A stretch of DNA of 25,269 nucleotides from Psychrobacter sp. UBA3483 (GTDB taxonomy: Bacteria > Pseudomonadota > Gammaproteobacteria > Pseudomonadales > Moraxellaceae), in assembly GCF_002377905.1 (NCBI RefSeq), contig NZ_DFQS01000006.1, positions 1 to 25,269 of the forward strand, read 5' to 3'. Positions 15,205 through 23,559 of the stretch are shown here, piece by piece (the stretch's first letter is position 1; each line of letters begins with the position of its first letter). The translations under genes and the position numbers were made by a program. The notes beneath the pieces are model-generated. The model did no database searches and had not been told where the DNA came from. It was given only the letters and a program-made list of their open reading frames with translations.

Positions 15205-16626
15205 ATGTCAGAGCAAAAACTAGATAGCCATCTTCCTGATGATGGCAACGAGTATTTATTTACCGATACTTTTCCAAAAGGTACAGGTAAAGGGTTGATA
15301 GTGGTCGCTATTGCGGCGGTTATCAGTATGATTATCTATAACGTTTTGCCGTTTGATATCAATGCAAATAAAGGCCTGGCGATGTTGTTTTTCATCGGGG
15401 TACTGTGGCTGACAGAGGCGGTGCACGTTACGATTACGGCGCTTTTGGTCGTCGTCGTTGGTGCGTTGATTGGCATTCCAGAGTTTGATGCGGAGATTGG
15501 CTTACAAAGCTTTGCCAATCCGACGATTTATTTATTCTTTGGTGGTTTTGCTTTGGCAGCGGCACTACATGTACAGCAACTGGATAAAAAAATTGCGTTG
15601 AAGATTTTATCGATGTCAGGCGGTAAGCTCAGTACGGCAGTATTTTTGATATTTGGTGTGACAGCGTTTTTGTCGATGTGGATATCGAATACTGCGACCG
15701 CGGCGATGATGTTGCCACTAGCACTCGGTATTTTGACCCAAGTTGACCGTGAAAAAGACCGTGGCACCTTTGTTTTTGTATTACTGGGTATTGCTTATTC
15801 AGCGAGTCTTGGTGGTTTGGGTACGATTGTTGGTTCGCCGCCAAACGCTATTGCCGCAAAGGCACTTGATATTGCGTTTGTAGACTGGATGAAGTTTGGT
15901 ATACCGATGATGTTGGTGCTCTTGCCATTATTATTGGGTGCCATGTATGTGTATTTAAAACCAAATCTAAACCGTAAGATTGTACTGCTTGAAGACGAGC
16001 CTATCGCTTGGAATAAACCGCGTATAGTGACGATTATCGTCTTTATCATTACCGCCCTTAGTTGGATATTTTCCAAAAAAATCGGCGCTGCATTAGATAT
16101 CACGGATACTGATGCCGTAATTGCCTTATCCGCTGCTGCTGCTGTAGTGAGCTTGGGTTTGGTCTCATGGAAGCAAGTGTCTGATAATACTGATTGGGGC
16201 GTGCTCATGCTGTTCGGTGGTGGTATCGCGCTATCGACGATTTTGAAAGTATCAGGTGCGTCTTTGGTACTGGGCGAAACGGTTGCCAATGCGCTGTCTT
16301 CATCACCGCTTATTATAGTGATGATTGCCGTATCGGCATTTATTATCTTCTTGACAGAGTTTGCTTCTAATACGGCTTCTGCTGCTTTGTTAGTGCCAGT
16401 GTTTGCTGCTATCGCTGAGCAAATGGGACTGCCACAGGAAGTGCTCGTCTTGGTCATCGGTATTGGCGCCTCATGTGCATTTATGCTACCGGTTGCCACG
16501 CCACCGAACGCGATTGTCTTTGGTACGGGTCTGATTAAGCAAAACGAGATGATACGTGTTGGTGTTATTTTAAATATTCTTGCTACCCTAGTCGTCGGGT
16601 TGTGGGCGTATTTTTTCTTAATATAG
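15205..16626 (+). CDS. DASS/SLC13-family sodium-coupled anion symporter
   Basis: 473 residues, polytopic inner-membrane protein of the divalent anion:Na+ symporter family. Two inverted repeats each carry the Na+/substrate-binding SNT motif: residues 161-163 (MWISNTATAAMM) and 388-390 (TEFASNTASAALL). The family signature is seen in CAFMLPVATPPNAIVFGTG (about 424-442) and its pseudo-symmetric partner GTIVGSPPNAIAAKA (206-220). Members such as VcINDY carry C4-dicarboxylates; others carry citrate or sulfate, and the sequence alone does not settle the substrate. The first 25 residues are hydrophilic and cytoplasmic. It is alone on its transcript between the leader hairpin and a strong terminator. 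The aspA gene 7 kb away makes fumarate, a possible link. Confidence 0.92.
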   Translation: MSEQKLDSHLPDDGNEYLFTDTFPKGTGKGLIVVAIAAVISMIIYNVLPFDINANKGLAMLFFIGVLWLTEAVHVTITALLVVVVGALIGIPEFDAEIGLQSFANPTIYLFFGGFALAAALHVQQLDKKIALKILSMSGGKLSTAVFLIFGVTAFLSMWISNTATAAMMLPLALGILTQVDREKDRGTFVFVLLGIAYSASLGGLGTIVGSPPNAIAAKALDIAFVDWMKFGIPMMLVLLPLLLGAMYVYLKPNLNRKIVLLEDEPIAWNKPRIVTIIVFIITALSWIFSKKIGAALDITDTDAVIALSAAAAVVSLGLVSWKQVSDNTDWGVLMLFGGGIALSTILKVSGASLVLGETVANALSSSPLIIVMIAVSAFIIFLTEFASNTASAALLVPVFAAIAEQMGLPQEVLVLVIGIGASCAFMLPVATPPNAIVFGTGLIKQNEMIRVGVILNILATLVVGLWAYFFLI

Positions 16627-16654
16627 CCTAGCAATTAAGTCCATCATAGTCCCT

Positions 16655-16687
16655 AAAACCCGATATTTATTAAATATCGGGTTTTTT
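16655..16687. terminator. Rho-independent terminator after the DASS gene
   Basis: AAAACCCGATATT (16655-16667) pairs perfectly with AATATCGGGTTTT (16673-16685), followed by more T. It is 28 bases after the stop. Confidence 0.93.
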
Positions 16688-16744
16688 ATTTCCTTTTATT
16701 GTTAGTCTGTGTATAACAGAGTGATTTGTGAGGAAGAAAAAAGG

Positions 16745-17533
16745 ATGGAGTATTCTAGTAATAAGCAATTCAATACTATTGCAGCTATCTCAGACATTCA
16801 CAGTAATGTCTTTGCACTTAAAGCTGTGCTTGCTGATATCAGACATCGAGATATTGATCAAATTGTTAATTTGGGTGATATTTTATACGGACCGATTGCA
16901 CCTAAAGCCACGTATGAGCTTTTAACGAAATATCAAGACGATATTATTACTATTCGAGGTAATCAAGATAGACAGATTTATGAAGCTACGACAGTAGAGA
17001 TGAAAAGCAATTCTACACTGGCTTTCATTGCAAAAGATTTGCCTGAAATGGCGATAAGATGGATGCAGAACTTGCCTTTTGATTATCATTTGAATGAAGA
17101 TATATATCTATGCCATGGGTCACCAGCGGACGACATGATATATCTATTGGAAAACATAGAAACAGGGCAGCCGATGCTACGTAATAACACAGATATTTTA
17201 GCATCGCTTAAGGGTATCGACAGTCCAGTTATCGTATGTGGCCATACTCATATTCCGCGTACAGTCATGCTATCGACAGGACAAATTGTTGTTAATACAG
17301 GTAGCGTTGGATATCCTGCCTATAAAGATGATTTACCAATCGTGCATAAAATGCAGACTTATTCGCCCCATGCCAGTTACGCTCTTATTAAATGTGTTGA
17401 AAACAATCAAGGTAAACAGTGGAAAACTGAGCATATTAGAGTGCCTTACGATTATGAAGCAGCGGCTAAATTGGCTTTAGCAAATGGTCGTGAAGATTGG
17501 GCATTTGCATTAAGGACAGGGCGGGTATTGTAA
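16745..17533 (+). CDS. Calcineurin-like metallophosphoesterase
   Basis: 262 residues, cytosolic, no signal peptide. The dinuclear metal motifs are in the expected order: D17 and H19 (SDIHSN), D45 (LGDILYGP), N73 (RGNQD), H124 (CHGSP), H167 and H169 (CGHTHIP), then NTGSVGYPAY. This places it in the YfcE/MJ0936-like group of small phosphodiesterases; the substrate is unknown. The open frame extends to an ATG at 16709, but GAGGAAG at about 16729-16735 lies a suitable 9-10 nt before the ATG at 16745. The DNA is slightly richer in A/T than the flanking genes. It may be first in a short transcript with the DUF1543 gene, as there is no terminator between them. Confidence 0.88.
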   Translation: MEYSSNKQFNTIAAISDIHSNVFALKAVLADIRHRDIDQIVNLGDILYGPIAPKATYELLTKYQDDIITIRGNQDRQIYEATTVEMKSNSTLAFIAKDLPEMAIRWMQNLPFDYHLNEDIYLCHGSPADDMIYLLENIETGQPMLRNNTDILASLKGIDSPVIVCGHTHIPRTVMLSTGQIVVNTGSVGYPAYKDDLPIVHKMQTYSPHASYALIKCVENNQGKQWKTEHIRVPYDYEAAAKLALANGREDWAFALRTGRVL

Positions 17534-17549
17534 CTGGAGAATAGTCAAA

Positions 17550-17630
17550 GTGTCTTTAGATCAAGCTGATAATATTGATTGTGGTAACTATAGTTTCTAT
17601 ATATCTAAAAAGGACTGGGTAAAATGCTAA
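17550..17630 (+). CDS. Possible 26-codon leader ORF coupled to the DUF1543 gene
   Basis: A GTG at 17550 with GGAG 10 nt upstream (17536-17539) opens a frame of 26 codons. It ends at TAA 17628-17630, overlapping the first codons of the next gene (ATG 17624). The peptide begins MSLDQADNIDCGNYSFYISK. It could be a translated leader that couples to the next gene, or a leftover of a decayed gene. It is short enough to arise by chance. Confidence 0.3.
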   Translation: MSLDQADNIDCGNYSFYISKKDWVKC

Positions 17631-18214
17631 CACTATTTATGGTGCAACTTGGTGGTCGCCCAAAAGGTCGTTTAATTGAGCAGCACGATATTTTTTTTGG
17701 TGTGGCCAATCAAGTCAGCGAGCTGATAGAGGATATCAATCAGCACTGGCCTGAGGTTAAAAATAAATGGCACATTGACTCATATCGAGCGATTAGCAAA
17801 GTTGATAATTATGCGATTAAATTGGTCGAATCCAGTAACCAAGTCCAGAGTGCCAACGACTTAAAGCTGTTCTTTATCAATCTAGGGGGCTATCAGCGCG
17901 GTAGTTTCGAGGAATTTCATTATAAGCTGCTCATCGTTGCTGCTACTCAAGCGGATGCTATTAAACAAGCAAAACAGAGCGAATTTTATAAAGCCTTTAC
18001 TTATAAAGATAAAGAATCGCCTTTTAATGCCGCCTCGCATATTGATGATAAGTTTGAGGTAGATATCGATGACATATACAACGTCAATGACCTTATCTCC
18101 AATGTTCGGTTGCTCATTGAGCCGATTACTAATGAGCGTCATGAGCTTGTGTATGCTGATGATAAAGAGTACGTTGGTTATTTGAGTATCAAGAATTTAA
18201 GGAAGTTAGCATAA
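17624..18214 (+). CDS. DUF1543 protein with two tandem copies of the domain
   Basis: 196 residues, cytosolic, no membrane segment. Copy one (about 3-68) has LFMVQLGGRPKGRLIEQHD, FFGVANQ, a WP pair and WHIDSYRAISKVDNYAIKL. Copy two (about 81-155) repeats this layout with LFFINLGGYQRGSFEEFHY, an AATQADAIKQAK helix, then SHIDDKFEVDIDDIYNV. Conserved LGG-x-x-x-G and HID positions occur in both. The family is of unknown function. AAAAAGGA lies about 12 nt before the ATG. The next gene begins one base after the stop, so they are probably translated together. Confidence 0.85.
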   Translation: MLTLFMVQLGGRPKGRLIEQHDIFFGVANQVSELIEDINQHWPEVKNKWHIDSYRAISKVDNYAIKLVESSNQVQSANDLKLFFINLGGYQRGSFEEFHYKLLIVAATQADAIKQAKQSEFYKAFTYKDKESPFNAASHIDDKFEVDIDDIYNVNDLISNVRLLIEPITNERHELVYADDKEYVGYLSIKNLRKLA

Positions 18215-18215
18215 T

Positions 18216-18530
18216 ATGGCTTTAAATATGTACTATAAAAATGGCATCATACGCAAAACGCGCAGCCAGATATCTGATGAGCTATTGACCACGCTTTATC
18301 AGGTTCACAATAATGCCAATTTTCCACAACTGACGTGGTTAATTGATAACTTTTATGAAAATCCACAGATTCAGCCTAATGTAGCGCAGGCGTTAGCTGA
18401 TGAGGTGATCGCGTTTGAGAGATTAATACTTTCATTGCACCTACCTTTTCCTATGCTGCCACTGCAAAAGCTCCATAGCTTTTTTACGGAAGCTGCAACT
18501 AGCAGGCAGCTCATTCATAGCAGTAATTGA
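18216..18530 (+). CDS. 104-residue protein of unknown function
   Basis: I recognise no family. The protein looks soluble and mostly helical: ISDELLTTLYQVHNN, LTWLIDNFYEN, VAQALADEVIAFERLILSL and LPLQKLHSFFTEAA read as amphipathic helices. It begins one base after the DUF1543 stop, with AGGAAG about 12 nt upstream inside the DUF1543 gene, so the two are likely co-translated and may work together. An alternative start at 18228 (MYYKNG) exists. No terminator is seen in the 103 bases to hrpA. Confidence 0.75.
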   Translation: MALNMYYKNGIIRKTRSQISDELLTTLYQVHNNANFPQLTWLIDNFYENPQIQPNVAQALADEVIAFERLILSLHLPFPMLPLQKLHSFFTEAATSRQLIHSSN

Positions 18531-18633
18531 TTAATATTTTAGTGAGGCAACCAAGCACTATAACCATCTTGAATCACGCCCAAATTACCCCCATAATCTA
18601 AGCACTTCCAAATAATAAATAGCCTAAGTAAAT

Positions 18634-21600
18634 ATGCCCAATACTTCTAAGAATATCGCAGAAACTCCTACTGAAAAAACCGCCGATGAACTAAGCTCTA
18701 ATAAATTTAGCTCCAAGGAATTGAGCGTCAATGACCTAAGCGCTAATGACGCAAGTAAAGCTGCCAACCCAAATAATGATGACTCAAATATCACGGTAAA
18801 CAGTGATAACGCATCTCCGCAAGCTAAGGTTGCCACTGACTTACCAGTTTTAGCCAAAGACAGCTATTTTCTCAGCCGTTTAGAGCGTGAGCTGGCGCGT
18901 GCCGCTGTAGCTAATAATAAAAGAGATAAAAAGGATTCTGATAATAAAGCAGAAGATGGGCTAACCAAAAAACGTGCGCAATATGACAAAATTAAAACCC
19001 GCTCACAGCAAGCGGTGCAGGCACGTATGGATAGTATTCCAGAGAAACTGGCAGAAAAACTAAATCTTGACTTGCCCGTGAGTCAACGTGCTGATGACTT
19101 GGTTCAAGGCATTATCGATAACCAAGTCATTATCGTGGCAGGTGAGACGGGCTCTGGTAAAACCACCCAACTACCGAAACTGGCCATGCTGGCAGGTCGC
19201 GGTATCACAGGGCAAATAGGGCATACTCAGCCAAGGCGATTGGCAGCTCGCAGCGTGGCAAACCGTATCGCTGAAGAATTAGGCGAGCAGCTCGGTAATA
19301 CCGTCAGTTTTAAGATTCGTTTTAATGAGCAAGGGTCTGCACAATCTGTCGTGAAGCTCATGACTGATGGTATCTTGCTCGCTGAATTGGGTCATGATCG
19401 TTTTTTGAGTAAATATGACACCATCATCATTGATGAAGCGCATGAGCGTAGTTTAAACATTGACTTTATTATGGGCTATCTAAAAAAACTGCTGCCTAAG
19501 CGTCCTGATTTAAAAGTCATTATCACTTCTGCAACCCTTGATACCAAGCGTTTTAGCGAATATTTTAGCCATTATGATAAGAAGCTGAAACGTAACGTTC
19601 CTGCGCCGATTTTTAATGTCGAAGGGCGTAGCTATCCTGTTGAAGTTCGTTATCGCCCGCTGACCGATGAGCCAGTAAACAGTTCGGATGATGATAGCTA
19701 TGATGACTTTGAAGAGAATCTGCCGCGTGCGGTGGTTGCTGCCGTCGAGGAATGCTTTAGCGATGCACAAAACAAAGGTCATGCCGATCAAGCAGATATT
19801 TTAATATTTGCGGCGACAGAAGCTGAAATTCGTGAGCTCCAAGAGGTGCTTGAACGTCATGGACCCAAGCACACTGAAGTATTGCCCTTGTTTGCTCGCC
19901 AAACTTATGAAGAGCAGCAGCGAATATTTCAGCCGTCAGGTCGCGGTCGGCGTATCGTTATCGCCACCAACGTTGCTGAGACGGCACTGACCGTACCCGG
20001 TATTCGCTATGTGATTGACTTAGGGTTTGCGCGGATATCTCGCTATTCGTATCGCTCGCGCGTGCAGCGTTTACCGATTGAAGCCATCTCACAAGCTGCT
20101 GCCAATCAGCGTAAAGGGCGTTGTGGTCGTGTCGCACCGGGTGTTTGTATTCGTCTTTATAGCGAGGAGGATTTTACTGGTCGTCCAGAATTTACGGAAC
20201 CTGAGATACTGCGAACCAATCTTGCCTCCGTTATTTTACAGATGGCCAATTTGCGTTTAGGCAGTGTCGATGACTTTGCCTTCATTGAGCCACCTGATAG
20301 TCGCTTGGTCACTGACGGGCACAAACTGCTTGATGAGCTTGGCGCGATTACTTCTAAAAAAGAAGCCGCTTCTGCTAAGCAAACCAATAAGCCTAGAAAA
20401 GGTCTCGATCATTTAGTTCTGACGCCGACTGGGCAAAAAATGGCACGCATGCCCATTGACCCAAGGCTGGCACGTATGCTAGTTGCCGGTAGCGATTTTG
20501 ATTGTATTCGTGAGATGCTCATCGTAGTTGCGGCGCTTGCTGTTCAGGACCCACGCGAGCGTCCTGCCAATAAGCGCCAGCAGGCGGATCAAAAGCATGC
20601 TGAGTTTCGTCAAGATGATTCAGATTTCTTATTCTATTTGAGCCTGTGGAAAGCCTTGTTTGAAAAGGACGAAGACGGCAACAAACTGTCTGGCAATCAG
20701 CGTAAGAATTTTACCAAGAAAAACTATTTGAGCTTCCCGCGTGTTCGTGAGTGGAATCAAACCCATCGTCAGCTGGTACAAATGGTCACTGAGCTAAAAC
20801 TGACCGATGTTAAGGAGGCAAAAACTACTAATAAAGGTAGCAATAAAAAAGCTTCTTTAGAGAATGTGACGAGCGACCCTACCGCGATTGAAGATGAAGA
20901 ACTCAAAGCCGTTAAATATGCCAATTTACATCGCGCGCTATTAACAGGTCTTTTATCTACGATCGCGCATAAAACTGAAAATCGTGGTGAGTATCTTGCT
21001 GCGCGCCAGCAAAAAGCCAAAATTTTCCCAGCCAGTACGGTGTTTAAACAAGTACCGCCTTGGGTGATGGCCTTTGAAGTGGTTGAAACTTCGCAAGTCT
21101 TTATGCGTACCGTTGCCAAAATTGAGCCGGAATGGATTATCTCAGCGGCAGGCGACTTATTAAAATATCACTACTTTGAGCCGCATTGGTCGAAGAAGAC
21201 CGGACGCGTTAAAGCCTATGCGCAGATTAGCCTATTTGGGCTGATTATTATCAGTAAACAGCTGACCAACTATGAGCAAGTGAACTTGGCTGAATCGCGA
21301 GAAATCTTTATCCGTGATGGTTTGGTGACCGGTAATTTGGGTCGGCAAGCGCCATTTTTACAGCATAATATGGATAAAATCGCTGATATTGAACTTATCG
21401 AAGATAAATTGCGTCGCCGTGATTTATTGGTTGATGAAGAAGCACTGTATCAGTTTTATGATAAAAAAATCCCCGAGCATATTGCCAGCCGCAAAACGTT
21501 TGAAGATTGGCGGGCCGAGGTGGAAAAAACTGATACTAAGTATCTATTCTTCACTGATGATGACGTGCTTAATAGCCAAGCGCCAACGACAGGCGATTTT

Positions 21601-22980
21601 CCAGAAGTGTGGAAACTGGGTGATTTAAAATTACCGCTGCGTTATGTCTTTGATCCGTCAAGCGATGATGATGGCGTGACCATTCGTGTGCCACTGGTAG
21701 CGCTACCGCAGCTTGATGCAATTGAGCTATTGTGGGGTGTGCCCGGTTGGCGCTATGAGCTGGTATTACAATTGCTCAAGTCATTGCCGAAAGACATTCG
21801 CCGTCAAATCGTCCCCATTCCTGATACTGCCGATAGCTTGTTTGATGAATTGCAGCCCGCTGGTGGACAAGGGTTGCTTAAGCAGCTGTGCCAAGCTTTA
21901 AATCGTCGCGGCATTATGTCGGTGACGCCTGAGAGTTTTAATCCTGCTAGCATTGATCGCTATTTACAGCCGCAAATCTGCGTGGTCGATGACAAAAACC
22001 GCATTATCGAAAAAGGTCGCGACCTACAAACGCTACAAATTCGCCATGCTAGTGAAACCCGCCAAGCGGTGAATGAGCAACAAGGTACGCATACGGAGTT
22101 TCCTGAGCATTTTGCCTTTAGCAAAAATCATCATAGTGCAGGCGTGGTGATGAAACAGTTTGCCGCCTTGGTCGCAGACACGTCGGGCGAGGCGGTATCG
22201 ATTCACCAATATACCGACGTTAATGCCGCGTTGCAGGCACACCGTGTCGGAGTTTTGACTTTAATAAAAGCTAAGCTTGGCGCGAAGAAAAAACAGCTCA
22301 CCAGTCAGATTGATAAGATATTTAAATTGGCTTTTGCGCCACTTGGTGATATGGAGAAGCTAAAAACCATCGTTATCGATGCGGCATTAGATGCTGCGCT
22401 TGAGGAGCATTATGTGCTATTTGATCATACTGCCGATTTACCTGAAAGCGCTGATGATACTGCCGTAGCCCTTGCGGAAGAATTGCCTTTTACGCCAGAG
22501 GAGTTTGAAAAAACCTTAGAAGTCGTCGCTGGTAACTTCCTATTAACGGGTCAAGATGTCATAAAAACGCTTAAAAATGTCTATACGCGTTGGCAGCGTA
22601 TCCGTCAGAGCTTACTCATGCTTGATAGAGAAATATTTGGCGAGTCTATCGAAGATATCGAAGACCAGCTAGAGGATTTGCAATTGGCTGATTTTGTTTA
22701 TCGCATGGATTATAGCCATTGGCAGCAGTATCCACGCTATTTGGAGGCATTGGAGATTCGTCTTGAGCGCCTTGAGCATAATCTTGAAGCGGATCTTGAT
22801 GGTGTCTACGCTCTTGATGAGCATATGGAGCGGCTGGCAAATCGTGCCAATGATAAAGCCATTAGCGAATATCGCTGGATGGTTGAGGAGTATCGCATTC
22901 AACTCTTCGCGCAGCCGATGAAAACCCGCATGGCGGTATCACCGAAGCGTCTAAATAAAATATGGGAGAAAGTGAGTTAA
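18634..22980 (+). CDS. hrpA: ATP-dependent RNA helicase HrpA (DEAH box)
   Basis: 1448 residues (E. coli HrpA about 1300). 3'-5' RNA helicase linked in E. coli to mRNA processing and to rescue of stalled ribosomes. Motif I GETGSGKTTQ at 170-179, DEAH at 267-270, SAT at 299-301, ATNVAETALTVPG in the second RecA domain, and QRKGRCGR at 492-499 are intact. These are followed by the helicase-associated regions and the long DUF3418-type C-terminus, ending EYRWMVEEYRIQLFAQ. E. coli similarity starts near residue 77 (DSYFLSRLERELA); the preceding part is an Asn/Ser/Asp-rich extension with repeated S-x-N/K-x-L-S-type units. A Lys/Thr/Ser-rich insert (about 728-760) is also extra. No good ribosome-binding site precedes the ATG at 18634, and the next Met is at residue 132, within conserved sequence, so the start is probably right. 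Confidence 0.96.
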   Translation: MPNTSKNIAETPTEKTADELSSNKFSSKELSVNDLSANDASKAANPNNDDSNITVNSDNASPQAKVATDLPVLAKDSYFLSRLERELARAAVANNKRDKKDSDNKAEDGLTKKRAQYDKIKTRSQQAVQARMDSIPEKLAEKLNLDLPVSQRADDLVQGIIDNQVIIVAGETGSGKTTQLPKLAMLAGRGITGQIGHTQPRRLAARSVANRIAEELGEQLGNTVSFKIRFNEQGSAQSVVKLMTDGILLAELGHDRFLSKYDTIIIDEAHERSLNIDFIMGYLKKLLPKRPDLKVIITSATLDTKRFSEYFSHYDKKLKRNVPAPIFNVEGRSYPVEVRYRPLTDEPVNSSDDDSYDDFEENLPRAVVAAVEECFSDAQNKGHADQADILIFAATEAEIRELQEVLERHGPKHTEVLPLFARQTYEEQQRIFQPSGRGRRIVIATNVAETALTVPGIRYVIDLGFARISRYSYRSRVQRLPIEAISQAAANQRKGRCGRVAPGVCIRLYSEEDFTGRPEFTEPEILRTNLASVILQMANLRLGSVDDFAFIEPPDSRLVTDGHKLLDELGAITSKKEAASAKQTNKPRKGLDHLVLTPTGQKMARMPIDPRLARMLVAGSDFDCIREMLIVVAALAVQDPRERPANKRQQADQKHAEFRQDDSDFLFYLSLWKALFEKDEDGNKLSGNQRKNFTKKNYLSFPRVREWNQTHRQLVQMVTELKLTDVKEAKTTNKGSNKKASLENVTSDPTAIEDEELKAVKYANLHRALLTGLLSTIAHKTENRGEYLAARQQKAKIFPASTVFKQVPPWVMAFEVVETSQVFMRTVAKIEPEWIISAAGDLLKYHYFEPHWSKKTGRVKAYAQISLFGLIIISKQLTNYEQVNLAESREIFIRDGLVTGNLGRQAPFLQHNMDKIADIELIEDKLRRRDLLVDEEALYQFYDKKIPEHIASRKTFEDWRAEVEKTDTKYLFFTDDDVLNSQAPTTGDFPEVWKLGDLKLPLRYVFDPSSDDDGVTIRVPLVALPQLDAIELLWGVPGWRYELVLQLLKSLPKDIRRQIVPIPDTADSLFDELQPAGGQGLLKQLCQALNRRGIMSVTPESFNPASIDRYLQPQICVVDDKNRIIEKGRDLQTLQIRHASETRQAVNEQQGTHTEFPEHFAFSKNHHSAGVVMKQFAALVADTSGEAVSIHQYTDVNAALQAHRVGVLTLIKAKLGAKKKQLTSQIDKIFKLAFAPLGDMEKLKTIVIDAALDAALEEHYVLFDHTADLPESADDTAVALAEELPFTPEEFEKTLEVVAGNFLLTGQDVIKTLKNVYTRWQRIRQSLLMLDREIFGESIEDIEDQLEDLQLADFVYRMDYSHWQQYPRYLEALEIRLERLEHNLEADLDGVYALDEHMERLANRANDKAISEYRWMVEEYRIQLFAQPMKTRMAVSPKRLNKIWEKVS

Positions 22981-22997
22981 GGCTCAATTTGAGCTTT
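22979..22997 (+). terminator. Weak hairpin at the end of hrpA
   Basis: AAGGCTCA (22979-22986, beginning in the stop codon) pairs with TGAGCTTT (22990-22997), with one G-U pair. Only three T residues follow, so termination would be weak. Confidence 0.3.
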
Positions 22998-23074
22998 AGA
23001 ACTTATTTATTGACCACATTTTTCTGGGCGTTACACAATAGATTGATGTAATTTTTTTAGCAGGATAAAAAATA

Positions 23075-23443
23075 ATGATTAAATTTAGACTGATAATATT
23101 AGGATTTGCATCAACTATATTTATGATTACAGGCTGTGGTGAAACACAAGCCAGTAGCAATAGTGACATAAAGGCAGTCGCACTCGATGATGTGGCAAAA
23201 GAAGTACAGTTACGCGGTAAGTTTAAAAGAAGCTTTGAGGTTCATGAACTGGTTTCTAATGGCGTCACTTACTACGTATCAGATCCACAGCAGCTATTAA
23301 TGAAAGATTCAAAAAGTATCAATCAACAAGGCTATTATAAATATTTCGAGACTTGCGTCGTTGGTAACATCAGCGCTATCGGTAAATATGGTCCTTTAGG
23401 TAAATATCAAAAGCAAATAACGGTCAGTGAAATCTGCGCCTAG
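23075..23443 (+). CDS. Small lipoprotein of unknown function
   Basis: 122 residues. The N-terminus has Lys and Arg, a hydrophobic run (LIILGFASTIFMI) and the lipobox ITGC with Cys21 as the lipid-attachment site; residue +2 is Gly, which would not retain it in the inner membrane. The mature part begins with a Ser/Asn linker, then AVALDDVAKEVQLRGKFKRSFEVHELVSNGVTYYVSD-type beta-rich sequence and ends with two further Cys (FETC and SEIC), possibly a disulfide. AGGA lies 10 nt before the ATG. It sits alone between hrpA and a strong terminator. I recognise no family. Confidence 0.8.
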   Translation: MIKFRLIILGFASTIFMITGCGETQASSNSDIKAVALDDVAKEVQLRGKFKRSFEVHELVSNGVTYYVSDPQQLLMKDSKSINQQGYYKYFETCVVGNISAIGKYGPLGKYQKQITVSEICA

Positions 23444-23502
23444 TTTTGATAGCACGGGTGAATGAATGCACCTTCTTGCTCTAAACAATCTTTATCATCA
23501 AT

Positions 23503-23542
23503 AAAAAAAGGCTGGATTAGCAATCGCTAATCCAGCCTTTTT
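23503..23542. terminator. Bidirectional terminator between the lipoprotein gene and aspA
   Basis: A perfect 17-bp stem (23505-23521 with 23526-23542) around the loop AATC has A on its left edge and T on its right edge, so it works in both directions. Confidence 0.95.
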
Positions 23543-23559
23543 ATTTAACTATAGATAAA

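Noticed and set aside
15795..16634. A 279-codon open frame on the minus strand opposite the DASS gene
   Set aside because: Its codons mirror the membrane protein's frame, the translation has no recognisable domain and is rich in Ile/Ser/Thr/Ala as expected from an antisense shadow, and it has no convincing ribosome-binding site.
20769..21119. A 116-codon minus-strand frame within hrpA
   Set aside because: It is embedded in conserved helicase sequence and has no supporting start signals or domain.
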